DNA from: an uncultured Bacteroidales bacterium
GTDB lineage: Bacteria; Bacteroidota; Bacteroidia; Bacteroidales; Paludibacteraceae
NCBI GenBank assembly: GCA_902778935.1
Contig: CACYZT010000007.1
Coordinates: 1-64,000 of the forward strand
DNA: 64,000 nt
Direction of reading: 5' to 3'
Shown here piece by piece: positions 35,491 through 46,387 of this stretch. Position 1 is the stretch's first letter, and each line of letters opens with the position of its first letter. Both the position numbers and the translations under genes were made by a program. The notes under the pieces are model-generated. The model saw nothing but the letters and a program-made list of their open reading frames with translations, searched no databases and had not been told where the DNA came from.

Positions 35491-37052
35491 TAGTGCTTGA
35501 AATGGCGCATACCCGTGAAGAGCATGGCAATATGGTGGTTATTGGCGGCATCGATACTCTCGCTGTCACGCACACTTCCACCGGGTTGAACAATCGCGGT
35601 AATACCATATTCGGCTGCGCTCTCTACGCTGTCGCCGAAGGGGAAGAAACCGTCAGAAGCCATCACCAGACCGGCTTTTTTGATATCTATACCTTCTGCC
35701 GCCAGCGCCTCTTGCGCCTGCTTCAACGCAATAGCAGCAGAACCAACCCGGTTCATCTGACCAGCTCCAACACCATACGTACGGCCGTTCTTCACAACCA
35801 CGATAGCGTTGGATTTGACATGTTTCACTATACGCCATCCGAATTGCATATCAGTCATCTGTTCGTCGGTCGGCTTGGTGTCTGTGACGCACATGTCCGC
35901 TTTCAGCGTAATGGTCTCGGTATCAAGCTGTTGAGCCAGCAGACCGCCGTTGACCGACACATACTGCATCTGTTTGGAGGAAGCGGAATGCATGTCCACT
36001 TCCAGCAGACGAAGATTTTTCTTGGTCATCAGTACGTCCAGCGCCTCTTGCGTGAACTGCGGAGCCATAATGATTTCGAGGAAGATAGGATGCATCTGCT
36101 CTGCCATCTCTTTGGTCACTACGCAGTTGGTAGCCACGATGCCGCCAAAGATAGATACTTTGTCTGCCTCATAAGCTTTGCGCCATGCCTCCAGACCATC
36201 TTTGCCGATTGCAGCACCACAGGGATTCATGTGCTTCAGCCCTACGCAGAACGGCGTTTGACCGAACTCGCGAACGATATTGAGTGCCGCATTGGCATCT
36301 TGTATATTGTTGTACGACAGTTCTTTACCATGCAGCTGTTTGGCAGAAGCCAACGAATACGGCACTTTCTCCATTGCGGCATAGAACTTAGCGTCCTGGT
36401 GCGGGTTTTCGCCATAGCGTAAGCCCTGCTTGAGGTCGTATTCGAGGAACAGTTTCTCGTTCAGGCCGGCTGCCTTGCGCATATACGTGGCGATACACAT
36501 GTCATATTCGGCAGTATGGGTATATGCTTTTGCGCTGAGTTCCAAACGCGTCTCTTTCTTTGTGTTTCCTTCGGCCTGTATCTCGCTCAGTACGCGCTCG
36601 TAGTCGTTCGGGTCGCATACTACCGTCACATCATTCCAATTCTTGGCTGCAGAACGAAGCATCGACGGGCCGCCTATATCTATTTTCTCGATAGCCTCCG
36701 CCATGGTGGTACCTTCTTTGGCAATCGTCTGACGGAATGGGTATAGGTTGACGCATACCAGGTCAATCAGTCCAATGCCGTTTTGCTGCAGCGCCTCCAT
36801 GTGGGACGGTTCGTCACGACGCGCCAGCAATGCTCCGTGAACCTTGGGATGCAGAGTCTTGACACGACCGTCGCAGATCTCCGGAAAGCCGGTCACTTCA
36901 CTAATACCGATGGTGGTTACGCCGTTCTCGTCCAGCAGTTTCTGCGTGCCGCCGGTAGCGATGATTTGCCAACCTGCCGCCTGCAGTCCTTTTACGAACT
37001 CGACCAGACCGGTCTTGTCACTTACACTCACTAATGCTCTTTTCTGTGCCAT
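35490..37052 (-). CDS. purH: Bifunctional AICAR transformylase / IMP cyclohydrolase
   Basis: 520 residues, full two-domain form. The N-terminal MGS-fold cyclohydrolase (KRALVSVSDKTGLVEFVKGL, GGTQKLLDENG, RVKTLHPKVHGALLARR) and the C-terminal transformylase (LRYGENPHQDAKFY, LKHMNPCGAAIG, SDGFFPFGDSVE) are both complete. It catalyses the last two steps to IMP. It is 15 bp after purM. Confidence 0.97.
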   Translation of the reverse strand: MAQKRALVSVSDKTGLVEFVKGLQAAGWQIIATGGTQKLLDENGVTTIGISEVTGFPEICDGRVKTLHPKVHGALLARRDEPSHMEALQQNGIGLIDLVCVNLYPFRQTIAKEGTTMAEAIEKIDIGGPSMLRSAAKNWNDVTVVCDPNDYERVLSEIQAEGNTKKETRLELSAKAYTHTAEYDMCIATYMRKAAGLNEKLFLEYDLKQGLRYGENPHQDAKFYAAMEKVPYSLASAKQLHGKELSYNNIQDANAALNIVREFGQTPFCVGLKHMNPCGAAIGKDGLEAWRKAYEADKVSIFGGIVATNCVVTKEMAEQMHPIFLEIIMAPQFTQEALDVLMTKKNLRLLEVDMHSASSKQMQYVSVNGGLLAQQLDTETITLKADMCVTDTKPTDEQMTDMQFGWRIVKHVKSNAIVVVKNGRTYGVGAGQMNRVGSAAIALKQAQEALAAEGIDIKKAGLVMASDGFFPFGDSVESAAEYGITAIVQPGGSVRDSESIDAANNHHIAMLFTGMRHFKH

Positions 37053-37067
37053 GCTATCTTTGTCTTT

Positions 37068-38099
37068 TTATAATCCTATAATCTTATTCTCACCCTCTTG
37101 TACATATCCGATGACTTGGGCTTTCTCTCCCCATTGGCCGAGGATACGGATAGCCTCATCAGCCTGGTTCGCGTCCATGGCGAGTACCATACCTATGCCC
37201 ATGTTGAATATATTGAACATCTCACGGTGAGGCACTTGTCCTTTCGCTTCAAGGAAACGGAATACAGGCAAAATCTCCCAGCGGCCTTCCTGAATGAGGA
37301 AGCCTTGTCCGGGTTGGAAGATACGAGGGATGTTCTCGTCAAAACCGCCACCGGTGATATGCGCTACACCGTGTACGTCCAATTGACGAATCACATCCAA
37401 TACGGCTTTGACGTATATCTTAGTCGGCGTGAGCAGCACTTCGCCCAGTGTCTTATACGCATCCAGTTCCGGATAGGTGGTATGCAAGTCCAGTCCGGCA
37501 TCTTGCACGATTTTGCGTACCAGCGAATAACCGTTGGAGTGCACGCCCGACGAACTGATTCCTACCAGCGCATCGCCTGTTTTGACCTTGGTTCCGTCTA
37601 TCAGTTTGGATTTCTCCACCACACCGGTTGTATAGCCGGCGATATCGTATTCGCCGTTCTCATACATACCCGGCATCTCTGCCGTTTCTCCGCCTACGAG
37701 TGCGCAACCTGCCTGACGGCAACCCTCTGCCACACCGCTGACGATGGCTTCAATCTGCGCGGGGATATTATGACCGGTAGCGATATAATCGAGGAAGATA
37801 AGCGGTTCCGCTCCTTGCGCCAGCACATCGTTCACGCACATCGCCACGGCGTCAATACCGATGGTATCGTGCTTGTCCATCGCGAATGCAATCTTGAGTT
37901 TGGTGCCTACTCCGTCCGTACCACTGACCAATATCGGTTCTTTCACGCCCAGAGAGGATAAATCGAACATGCCGCCGAAGGAACCGATGGAGCCCATTGA
38001 TCCCTTACGCTCGGTGGAGCGAACATGCGATTTTATTCTGCTTACCACTTCGTATCCGGCCTCCAGATTCACGCCGGCTGCTTCATAATGTTGAGCCAT
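37068..38099 (-). CDS. purM: AIR synthetase
   Basis: 343 residues. It cyclises FGAM to AIR with ATP, step five. Motifs: [41 protein letters not shown] and [13 protein letters not shown], with a C-terminal [13 protein letters not shown]. Same superfamily as PurL, encoded 15 bp upstream. Confidence 0.97.
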   Translation of the reverse strand: MAQHYEAAGVNLEAGYEVVSRIKSHVRSTERKGSMGSIGSFGGMFDLSSLGVKEPILVSGTDGVGTKLKIAFAMDKHDTIGIDAVAMCVNDVLAQGAEPLIFLDYIATGHNIPAQIEAIVSGVAEGCRQAGCALVGGETAEMPGMYENGEYDIAGYTTGVVEKSKLIDGTKVKTGDALVGISSSGVHSNGYSLVRKIVQDAGLDLHTTYPELDAYKTLGEVLLTPTKIYVKAVLDVIRQLDVHGVAHITGGGFDENIPRIFQPGQGFLIQEGRWEILPVFRFLEAKGQVPHREMFNIFNMGIGMVLAMDANQADEAIRILGQWGEKAQVIGYVQEGENKIIGL

Positions 38100-38114
38100 G
38101 ATATATATTATTTT

Positions 38115-41100
38115 TTAATGCCTAAAATAGTTGACTGCGTTTTCAAACAGGGCTTGGTGCTTGTTGCCTGCGATATTGGTAAAGACGCCTTCTTCCCATC
38201 GCTCAGAGTGGCCCATCTTGCCTAATATCTGACCGTTAGGAGATATCAGACCCTCGATGGCATAGCACGAGCCGTTGGGGTTGTAAGGCGACTCCATGGT
38301 CGCTTGTCCTGTGCGCGGGTCGGCGTAGCGGAAAGCAACCTGCCCGTTCTCGAATAACTGACGTGCCAACTCTTCGCTCACCACGAATTTACCCTCGCCG
38401 TGACTGACAGCAATGCTGTGCAAATCGCCGATAGACATACCTTTGAGCCACGGGCTGTTGGTGGAAGCCACCGTGGTAGTCACCATCTGCGATACGTGGC
38501 GGTTGATATCGTTGCGGAAGAGGGTTGGACTGGCTGTCGTGACCTGACCTAACTTGCCGTATGGCAGCAGACCGGACTTGACCAGCGCTTGGAAACCGTT
38601 GCATATACCCAATATCAGCCCACCGCGGTTCAGCAAGTCTTCGATGGTCTTGCTTACTTTCTTCTGGTTGATGACCGAGACGATGAACTTAGCTGAACCA
38701 TCCGGTTCGTCGCCCAGCGAGAAACCACCTGCCAGCATGAGTATCTGTGCGCGGTTGATATGTTTTACCATCTCGTCGATAGAAGCTATCACATCCTGCT
38801 CGGTCAGGTTACGGAAGATACTCATCTCCACTTCTGCACCGGCTTTGCGCCATGCTTTGGCACTATCGAAATCGCAGTTGGTGCCGGGGAAGACAGGGAT
38901 ATAGACGATAGGTGCTTTGCCTTTGAGGTCCTGCGGCGTTGCCGGTTTTTGAGTGCACACTTTTGTGGTTACATTTTTCGGCAGCAGTTCCTGGTGCTGC
39001 GGTTTCATCGTAGCCGGATATACTTTGCTGAACGGCGCTGTGCATGCCTCGTAGAGCGTTTCGCGACAAATAGCCTCGCCATTGATGACAAGAGCCTTAC
39101 TGTTCGTTACCTCGCCTAACAAGACTGCATCCTCTATATCCAAGTCCTGTGTGGTTTCCACCAGAATACTGCCGTATTGATAGTCAAATAGTTTCTGCTC
39201 ATCGATGCGTATGTCTGCGCCTTTCTCGTTGCCGAAACTCATCTTTGCCAGTGCCTCACAAACGCCGCCAAAACCTATGGCATACGCCGATACGATTTGT
39301 CCGGTATGGATAGCTTTGGTGGTATCCGCCCACAGGCGTTTGAGCTGGTCGGTATTCGGCATATAGTTTGCCAGCGGCTTGTGTTGGAGCAGGTACAGAC
39401 AGTTGCCTTCTTTCTTCAGGTCCGTGCTGATGACTTGGTCAGCGTTTATGGTGGTGATGCCGAAAGCGATGAGCGTCGGCGGCACCGATATATGCTCGAA
39501 GGTGCCGGACATCGAGTCCTTGCCGCCGATAGAAGGCAACCCGAATGCCGTTTGCATCTTCAGCGCGCCTAACAAGGCACTGAGCGGTTTGCCCCAACTG
39601 TGACGGCTTGTCATGCGCTCGAAATACTCTTGGTAGCTGAATCGCATGTGACTGTAATCCGCGCCGGCAGCAACCACCTTACTGCAGGCTTCCACTACGG
39701 CGTATGCCGCACCGTGGTACGGACTCCACTCTGTGATGAACGGGTTATAACCGAAAGCCATGATAGAGGCGGTGTTGGTGTAGCCGTCCGTCGGCAGTTT
39801 CTGGACGCTTACCTGCGTCTCGCTGCGTTGCATCTTTCCGCCGAAAGGCATCAGAACGGTTGAGCGACCGATAGTGGCGTCAAACTCCTCAATCAGTCCT
39901 TTCTGGCTGGTTACATTGGCGGAACTCATCACCTTCGCCATACGCTCAGCCATCGATGTTCCTTCCACCGTTTGATGGAACGGGTTACGGTTCTCCACCG
40001 GCATAATGGCCGCTTCGGCATAATGCTTGGCACCAGCCGAATCGATGAAGGCGCGACTCAAGTCGGCAATCAGTTCCCCTTTATAGAACTGACGCATGCG
40101 ACCCGTAGCGGTCACGTCCGCCACATGGGTCACTTCGATATTATCCAGATGGCAATAGTGCTCAAATGCTGCTTGGTCTTTTTTCTCCACCACTACCGCC
40201 ATGCGCTCCTGGGATTCGGAGATCGCCAGTTCGGTCGGGTTCAGACCCGAGTATTTGGTCGGCACGCGGTCAAGGTATATATCCAAACCGTCCGCTAACT
40301 CACCGATAGCCACGCTCACACCGCCGGCACCGAAGTCATTGGATTTCTTAATAAGACGTGTCACTTCGCTACGGCGGAAGAGGCGCTGTATCTTACGCTC
40401 CTCGGGTGCATTACCTTTCTGCACCTCGCTGCCACAGGACTCCAAAGATGCCTCGGTATGCTCTTTGCTCGAACCGGTAGCACCGCCGATACCGTCACGA
40501 CCGGTGCGTCCGCCCAAAAGCAATATGACATCTCCGGGAGCAGGACTCTCGCGGCGTACGGCATCCGCTTTGACAGCACCTACCACCGCGCCTACTTCCA
40601 GACGCTTGGCTACATACGAAGGATGGTAAATCTCACGCACATGAGTAGTGGCAAGACCTATCTGGTTACCATAACTCGAATAACCGGCTGCGGCTTTGCG
40701 GGAGATGATTTGTTGCGGCAGTTTACCCGCCAGTGTCTGACTCACCGGTGCATAGATATCGCCGGCACCCGTCACGCGCATCGCTTGATAGACATAAGCC
40801 CGTCCGGACAGGGGGTCACGGATGGCACCGCCCAAACAGGTACTTGCACCGCCGAACGGCTCTATCTCTGTCGGGTGGTTATGAGTCTCGTTCTTGAATT
40901 GCAAAAGCCATTTCTCGGTCTTCCCGTCCACGTCCACGTCAATGAAGATAGAGCATGCGTTGTTCTCTTCGCTTACCTCCATGTCATCGAGCAGTCCTTG
41001 TTGCTTGAGGTAACGGGCACCGATAGTGGCCAACTCCATAAGGCACAGCGGCTTCTGATCGCGACCCAACGACGTACGAATATGGTGAAAATCTTTCAGT

Positions 41101-41834
41101 TCAGATTCTATATCGTCTTTGATGAACGAGTCCTCGACTTCGATATCTTTCAGGATAGTGGTGAAAGTGGTATGACGGCAGTGGTCTGACCAATAGGTAT
41201 CGAGGATACGCAGTTCCGTCTCCGTCGGGTCGCGGTGCTCGTTCTTGAAATAGTTCACTACGCACTCCAGATCATCGGCGTTCATCGCCAGTCCCCATTG
41301 CTTGCAGAAGTCTGCGTACTGCTCACGCGGCATGGCGGTGAAGCCTGCCAGCGATGCCAGCGGTTTCACTTCGCTCGTCAGATGGTTGTCCAAGATGCTC
41401 AGGTCCTTCTCGCGCGCCTCCACGGCATTGATGTAGTAATGACGGATACGTGCCAGGTCTTCATCGCTCAGCGTGTCTTCGAAGATAAGCAGGCGGCTCG
41501 AACGGATGTCTATATCGGCATTCGGGTCAATGAGGTGCACGCAGTCGATGGCGGAAGAAGCGCGTTGGTCAAACTGGCCGGGGATGTACTCCACTGCCAA
41601 ATACCGCTTGCCTTCCAGCGCCAGCGAATCAATCACCGTGTCGGTCACGATCTCACCGAAAACGCTGTACCGGCTCTTCTCCAGCAACTCATTGCTGAAA
41701 CCGAACAGGTCATACACGCACAGGTAGCGCAGCTGCTGAAGATGCAGTTGCAGGTTCTCATTCAACTCTCGCCTGAGACTCTCCGCCTCTACGCGAAAAC
41801 CTTCCCGTTTCTCTACAAAAAGCCGATGGTTCAT
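38115..41834 (-). CDS. purL: FGAM synthetase (single-chain PurL)
   Basis: 1239 residues, the large single-chain form as in gammaproteobacteria and eukaryotes, so no separate purS or purQ is needed. It converts FGAR to FGAM using glutamine. The synthetase core includes NETHNHPTEIEPFGGASTC and GGKDSMSGTFEH. The C-terminal class I glutaminase has its nucleophile in LILGICNGFQALVKSG and the His/Glu pair in ISPNGQILGKMGHSER-type ending. It is 1 bp after purE. Confidence 0.97.
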   Translation of the reverse strand: MNHRLFVEKREGFRVEAESLRRELNENLQLHLQQLRYLCVYDLFGFSNELLEKSRYSVFGEIVTDTVIDSLALEGKRYLAVEYIPGQFDQRASSAIDCVHLIDPNADIDIRSSRLLIFEDTLSDEDLARIRHYYINAVEAREKDLSILDNHLTSEVKPLASLAGFTAMPREQYADFCKQWGLAMNADDLECVVNYFKNEHRDPTETELRILDTYWSDHCRHTTFTTILKDIEVEDSFIKDDIESELKDFHHIRTSLGRDQKPLCLMELATIGARYLKQQGLLDDMEVSEENNACSIFIDVDVDGKTEKWLLQFKNETHNHPTEIEPFGGASTCLGGAIRDPLSGRAYVYQAMRVTGAGDIYAPVSQTLAGKLPQQIISRKAAAGYSSYGNQIGLATTHVREIYHPSYVAKRLEVGAVVGAVKADAVRRESPAPGDVILLLGGRTGRDGIGGATGSSKEHTEASLESCGSEVQKGNAPEERKIQRLFRRSEVTRLIKKSNDFGAGGVSVAIGELADGLDIYLDRVPTKYSGLNPTELAISESQERMAVVVEKKDQAAFEHYCHLDNIEVTHVADVTATGRMRQFYKGELIADLSRAFIDSAGAKHYAEAAIMPVENRNPFHQTVEGTSMAERMAKVMSSANVTSQKGLIEEFDATIGRSTVLMPFGGKMQRSETQVSVQKLPTDGYTNTASIMAFGYNPFITEWSPYHGAAYAVVEACSKVVAAGADYSHMRFSYQEYFERMTSRHSWGKPLSALLGALKMQTAFGLPSIGGKDSMSGTFEHISVPPTLIAFGITTINADQVISTDLKKEGNCLYLLQHKPLANYMPNTDQLKRLWADTTKAIHTGQIVSAYAIGFGGVCEALAKMSFGNEKGADIRIDEQKLFDYQYGSILVETTQDLDIEDAVLLGEVTNSKALVINGEAICRETLYEACTAPFSKVYPATMKPQHQELLPKNVTTKVCTQKPATPQDLKGKAPIVYIPVFPGTNCDFDSAKAWRKAGAEVEMSIFRNLTEQDVIASIDEMVKHINRAQILMLAGGFSLGDEPDGSAKFIVSVINQKKVSKTIEDLLNRGGLILGICNGFQALVKSGLLPYGKLGQVTTASPTLFRNDINRHVSQMVTTTVASTNSPWLKGMSIGDLHSIAVSHGEGKFVVSEELARQLFENGQVAFRYADPRTGQATMESPYNPNGSCYAIEGLISPNGQILGKMGHSERWEEGVFTNIAGNKHQALFENAVNYFRH

Positions 41835-41835
41835 A

Positions 41836-42303
41836 TTAGATAACTGTTGCTAATACTTTTTCTGTTTGTTGGCGGCGGAAGCCGATATATTGCTCGCGCA
41901 GCGACGGGTCTTGGAGAGCGAGTATGCTCACAGCCAGCAGGGCTGCGTTCTTCGCGCCATCGATGGCTACGGTTGCTACGGGAATGCCGCTTGGCATCTG
42001 TACCATAGAGAGCAGACTGTCCAGACCGTCCAGTGTCTTCGAGCGAACCGGCACACCTATTACCGGTAGGTGTGTCAAACCGGCTATCACGCCCGCCAGA
42101 TGGGCCGCACCGCCGGCACCGGCGATGATGATACTCAGTCCGCGCTCTTCTGCACTCTCCGCCCACTCCATCAAGGCGTGCGCTGCACGGTGGGCAGAGA
42201 TAACACGTTTGTCCACTTCGATGCCGAAAGACTCAAGGGTGTCGATGGCCGCCTGCATCACCGGCAGGTCACTTGCCGAACCCATAATAACTCCTACTTT
42301 CAT
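41836..42303 (-). CDS. purE: N5-CAIR mutase (PurE)
   Basis: 155 residues from ATG at 42303 (MKVGVIMGSASDLPVMQAA); a longer start would run into guaA. The motifs VISAHRAAH, IIAGAGGAAHLAGVIAG and MPSGIPVATVAI look like class I PurE, which rearranges the N5-CAIR made by PurK. No purK is seen in the window. It is 8 bp after guaA and 1 bp before purL. Confidence 0.94.
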   Translation of the reverse strand: MKVGVIMGSASDLPVMQAAIDTLESFGIEVDKRVISAHRAAHALMEWAESAEERGLSIIIAGAGGAAHLAGVIAGLTHLPVIGVPVRSKTLDGLDSLLSMVQMPSGIPVATVAIDGAKNAALLAVSILALQDPSLREQYIGFRRQQTEKVLATVI

Positions 42304-42311
42304 AATATTAT

Positions 42312-43838
42312 TTACTCCCATTCGATGGTTGAGGGCGGTTTAGATGAGATGTCATAGCATACTCGGTTCACGCCCTTCACTTTGTTGATAATCTCGTTGC
42401 TTATCTTCGCCAATACCTCGTAGGGTATATGTGCAAAATCGGCTGTCATGGCGTCACTGGATGTCACGGCGCGCAGCGCGATAGGGTTCTCGTATGTCCG
42501 CTCATCGCCCATCACACCGACGGAGCGCACTTCGCTCAGCAGAATAGCACCTGCCTGCCATATCTCATTGTACAGACCCGCTTCACGCAGGTTATTGATA
42601 TAGATAGCGTCCGCTTCTTGCAGGATGCGTATCTTCTCGCGAGTGATATCGCCTAAGATACGTACGGCCAGTCCCGGTCCGGGGAACGGATGACGGGTGA
42701 TTAGATGTTCCGGCATGCCCAGACTGCGGCCTACACGGCGCACCTCGTCTTTGAAGAGCCATTTGATAGGTTCGCATAGCTGCAGGTACATCTCTTTGGG
42801 CAGACCGCCTACGTTATGGTGACTCTTAATGACCTTGCCCGTGATATTCAGACTCTCGATGCGGTCAGGGTAAATAGTGCCCTGTGCCAGCCATTTGGCG
42901 TCTTTTATCTTCTGCGCCTCAGCATTGAAGACCTCCACAAAGTCACGACCGATGATTTTTCTTTTCTGCTCGGGTTCTTTCACGCCTGCCAGGTCGCTCA
43001 GGAATTTCTCACTGGCATCCACGCCTATCACGTTCAGGCCAAGGCCATGGTAATCGCGCATCACATCGCTGAACTCATTCTTGCGCAGCATGCCGTGGTC
43101 CACGAATATACAGGTCAGTTGGTCGCCTATGGCGCGATGCAGCAGTACTGCCACCACCGATGAATCCACACCTCCGGATAGACCCAGTATCACGCGGTCT
43201 TTGCCTATCTGCTCGCGTAGCTCTTTCACCGTGGTCTCCACAAACGCCTCAGCGCTCCACTCCTGACGGGAACCGCATACATCAACCACAAAATTCTTCA
43301 GCAGCAGCGTACCCTGCAGCGTATGGAACACCTCGGGGTGGAACTGTGTACCGAAGACAGGCTGCGTGCCCGGGATATAATAGGCAGCGTTCTCCACTGT
43401 CTCGGTGGAAGCAATACGGATGGCTCCTTCCGGCAGTTTGGTAATACTGTCGCCGTGCGACATCCATACCTGCGAGCGCTCGTCAAAGCCCTTGAAGAGC
43501 GGGTTCTCGCGGTCGATATACTGGAGTTGCTGACGGCCGTATTCACGCGTTCCTGCGCTCTCTACTTTGCCGCCGTAACTATAACTGATCAGCTGTGCAC
43601 CATAGCAGATTCCCAGTAAAGGCAGACGCCCGCGGATGTGACTCAGGTCCACATGAAAGGCATCCTCCTGATAAACGCTTAGTGGCGAACCGCTCAAAAT
43701 CACACCTATCACGTCCTTGTCTTCCTCCGGATACTTGTTGTAAGGCAGTATCTCGCAGAAGGTGTTCAGCTCGCGGACGCGACGACCTATCAGTTGTGTG
43801 GTCTGGCTGCCGAAGTCTAAGATGATGATTTTCTGCAT
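42312..43838 (-). CDS. guaA: GMP synthase (glutamine-hydrolysing)
   Basis: 508 residues. It aminates XMP to GMP. The N-terminal class I glutaminase has its catalytic Cys in [13 protein letters not shown] and His/Glu in [12 protein letters not shown]. The ATP-pyrophosphatase domain has the P-loop [14 protein letters not shown], and the dimerisation domain ends in KPPSTIEWE. It is 8 bp after guaB. Confidence 0.97.
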   Translation of the reverse strand: MQKIIILDFGSQTTQLIGRRVRELNTFCEILPYNKYPEEDKDVIGVILSGSPLSVYQEDAFHVDLSHIRGRLPLLGICYGAQLISYSYGGKVESAGTREYGRQQLQYIDRENPLFKGFDERSQVWMSHGDSITKLPEGAIRIASTETVENAAYYIPGTQPVFGTQFHPEVFHTLQGTLLLKNFVVDVCGSRQEWSAEAFVETTVKELREQIGKDRVILGLSGGVDSSVVAVLLHRAIGDQLTCIFVDHGMLRKNEFSDVMRDYHGLGLNVIGVDASEKFLSDLAGVKEPEQKRKIIGRDFVEVFNAEAQKIKDAKWLAQGTIYPDRIESLNITGKVIKSHHNVGGLPKEMYLQLCEPIKWLFKDEVRRVGRSLGMPEHLITRHPFPGPGLAVRILGDITREKIRILQEADAIYINNLREAGLYNEIWQAGAILLSEVRSVGVMGDERTYENPIALRAVTSSDAMTADFAHIPYEVLAKISNEIINKVKGVNRVCYDISSKPPSTIEWE

Positions 43839-43846
43839 GGCTTCGT

Positions 43847-45310
43847 TTATTTCTGTGAATAATTCGGTGCCTCCGAGGTGATGGTGATATCGTGCGGATG
43901 ACTCTCGAACATGCCGGCAGAGGTAATCCGAACGAACTTAGCCTGACGCAATTCCTCCAGGTTATGTGCCCCTACATATCCCATACCGGAACGCAAACCG
44001 CCGAGCAATTGATAGATGGTCTCGCTCACGCTGCCTTTATAGGGCACGCGGCCTACGATACCTTCCGGCACTAACTTGGACACATTGCTCTCGCCGCCCT
44101 GGAAATAACGGTCAGCACTACCGTCGCGCATCGCCTCTATACTGCCCATACCACGGTAGGATTTGAATTTACGGCCGTTGAAGATGATGGTGTCGCCCGG
44201 TGCTTCGTCCGTGCCGGCGAACATTGAGCCGCACATCACGCAGTTTCCGCCGGCTGCGAGCGCTTTGACTACATCGCCGGAATAACGCAGACCGCCGTCA
44301 GCAATCATCGGCACTCCTGTGCCTTTCAGCACATCTGCCACCTCGAAGATGGCCGTCAGCTGTGGTACACCCACACCGGCAATGATGCGGGTCGTGCATA
44401 TACTGCCAGGACCGATACCTACTTTGATGCCGTCAGCTCCGTTCTCCACAAGGTATTTTGCAGCCTCAGCCGTAGCGATATTTCCTACCACCACGTCCAT
44501 ATTCGGGTATTTCGCTTTGATGGCACGCAGCGCATTGACGATGTTGCGGCTGTGACCGTGTGCAGAGTCGAGAACTACGGCATCCACATGCTCTTTTACC
44601 AGCGCGTCCACGCGGTCCATATAATCGGGCGTGATACCTACGCCGGCAGCACAGCGAAGATGACCTTTGGCATCTTTGTTGGCATTGGGGAAATCGTGCA
44701 GTTTGGTGATATCTTTATAGGTCACCAGGCCTATCAACTTACCCTCTTTGTCTATCACCGGCAGTTTCTCCACTTTATGAGTCTGGAGTGCATCCATCAC
44801 GGTCCGGTTGTCCGTAGTGCCGATAGTGATGAGATTCTCGCTGGTCATCACCTCGCGGATAGCGCGGTTCATATCGGTCTCGAAGCGCAAGTCGCGGTTC
44901 GTGACAATACCCACCAGCACATGGTTCTCGTCCACCACGGGAATACCGCCTATATGATTGTCGTGCATCATCCGCAGCGCATCGCCTATCGTCTGGTCGC
45001 CGGAGATGGTCAGCGGGTCGGCTATCATGCCATTCTCTGCACGTTTGACACGGCGCACCTGAGCGGCTTGCTCGGCGATGGACATGTTCTTATGAATGAC
45101 GCCGATACCTCCTTCACGGGCAATGGCAATCGCCATCGTCGCTTCGGTCACGGTATCCATCGCGGCGCTGACCACGGGGATGTTCAGCGGGATATTGCGG
45201 GAGAATTGTCCGCGCAGGGATACTTCACGGGGCAGCACTTCGCTGTAAGCGGGTACTAACAGGACATCGTCGAATGTCAGTCCTTCTTTTAGAATGCGGT
45301 CTTCGTACAT
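43847..45310 (-). CDS. guaB: IMP dehydrogenase
   Basis: 487 residues. It oxidises IMP to XMP, the committed GMP step. TIM-barrel start [21 protein letters not shown]; two CBS domains lie at about 90-210 (adenine-nucleotide sensing in homologues). The catalytic Cys loop is [17 protein letters not shown], and [13 protein letters not shown] is the flap. It is 21 bp downstream of pyrB, marking the switch from pyrimidine to purine genes within the same gene run. Confidence 0.97.
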   Translation of the reverse strand: MYEDRILKEGLTFDDVLLVPAYSEVLPREVSLRGQFSRNIPLNIPVVSAAMDTVTEATMAIAIAREGGIGVIHKNMSIAEQAAQVRRVKRAENGMIADPLTISGDQTIGDALRMMHDNHIGGIPVVDENHVLVGIVTNRDLRFETDMNRAIREVMTSENLITIGTTDNRTVMDALQTHKVEKLPVIDKEGKLIGLVTYKDITKLHDFPNANKDAKGHLRCAAGVGITPDYMDRVDALVKEHVDAVVLDSAHGHSRNIVNALRAIKAKYPNMDVVVGNIATAEAAKYLVENGADGIKVGIGPGSICTTRIIAGVGVPQLTAIFEVADVLKGTGVPMIADGGLRYSGDVVKALAAGGNCVMCGSMFAGTDEAPGDTIIFNGRKFKSYRGMGSIEAMRDGSADRYFQGGESNVSKLVPEGIVGRVPYKGSVSETIYQLLGGLRSGMGYVGAHNLEELRQAKFVRITSAGMFESHPHDITITSEAPNYSQK

Positions 45311-45331
45311 ATTCGGGTCTTTTTTAAATTC

Positions 45332-46387
45332 TCAAATCATATGGTCGCAATAGTAGCATCGCTTGATGCCGTCAGCATCGGTATAGGTCCGTTGCTCGAC
45401 AGGTTCGGTGGTAGCGATGCAGCGGTCGTTATGGCAGGCACAGATGTCGGCCTCGCCCTTGTGGCCAGTGGGTTCGGCGTGCAGATATTCGTCGCTCAGC
45501 AGCGTATAGATAATCGCCTTACGTACGTACTTGCCGTTCTCCACTTGACGGAAATAGGCGGCACGCGGGTCTTTGTCCACGCCTACGGTAATCTCGTTCA
45601 CGCGGGGCAGCGGGTGCAGCACAATCATTGACGGTTTGCCGAGCGCCATCAGCCGCTCATCAAGAATGAACGAGTCTTTGAGGCGCTCGTATTCATCGCG
45701 GTCGGCAAAACGCTCTTGCTGCACGCGAGTCATATAGAGCACATCCACTATCGGCATCGCCTCTTCCAGTGTGCTCACTTCCGTATAGGCATCGCCTAAC
45801 TCTGCTTTCATATAATCAGGCAGTGCCAACTCCTTGGGTGCTATCAGCACAAAATGCACACCCTCGTAGCGCCGCATAGCCTTGATGAGCGAATGGACGG
45901 TACGGCCGTATTTGAGGTCGCCGCAAAGACCGATGGTCAAGTGGTCGAAGCGTCCTAACTCACGACGGATGGTCAGCAGGTCGGTCATCGTCTGCGTAGG
46001 ATGACTGTGACCGCCGTCGCCGGCATTGATGACGGGGATGCGGCTGAACTCACTCGCCACACGCGGCGCACCCTCTTTATAGTGGCGCATGGCGATGATA
46101 TCCGCGAAAGCGCTTACTACACGCACCGTGTCAGCTACGGTCTCACCTTTGCTCACCGAGGACGAACGGGCATCGCTGAAGCCTAACACCTGTCCCCCCA
46201 GTTCCATCATCGCAGCAGTGAAACTGAGGCGTGTACGCGTACTCGGTTCGTAGAACAATGTCGCCAACTTCTTACCTTTGCAAACCTCTGCATACTGCTG
46301 CGGATGAGCAATGATATCCAAGGCGCGAAGCACGATTTTCTCAATCTCGCCGGTCGTCAAATCCGTGGAGTCTAATAGATGTCTCAT
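45332..46387 (-). CDS. pyrB: Aspartate carbamoyltransferase fused to a PyrI-like zinc ribbon
   Basis: 351 residues. Residues 1-304 are a full catalytic chain: FYEPSTRTRLSF (carbamoyl-phosphate site), INAGDGGHSHPTQTMTDL, LYMTRVQQERF and LHPLPRVNEI. After the normal end (SDEYLHA) there are about 47 more residues with Cys318-x4-Cys323 followed by IATTEPV and then Cys344-x2-Cys347. That spacing and sequence match the zinc domain of the regulatory chain PyrI (CPNSNCIsHAEPV ... CKYC) but the PyrI allosteric domain is absent, and no pyrI lies in the window. It overlaps pyrE by 4 bp. Confidence 0.93.
   Translation of the reverse strand: MRHLLDSTDLTTGEIEKIVLRALDIIAHPQQYAEVCKGKKLATLFYEPSTRTRLSFTAAMMELGGQVLGFSDARSSSVSKGETVADTVRVVSAFADIIAMRHYKEGAPRVASEFSRIPVINAGDGGHSHPTQTMTDLLTIRRELGRFDHLTIGLCGDLKYGRTVHSLIKAMRRYEGVHFVLIAPKELALPDYMKAELGDAYTEVSTLEEAMPIVDVLYMTRVQQERFADRDEYERLKDSFILDERLMALGKPSMIVLHPLPRVNEITVGVDKDPRAAYFRQVENGKYVRKAIIYTLLSDEYLHAEPTGHKGEADICACHNDRCIATTEPVEQRTYTDADGIKRCYYCDHMI

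Noticed and set aside
36844..37961. Antisense frames across purM and purH
   Set aside because: Typical GC-rich shadows without domains; the sense genes are unambiguous.
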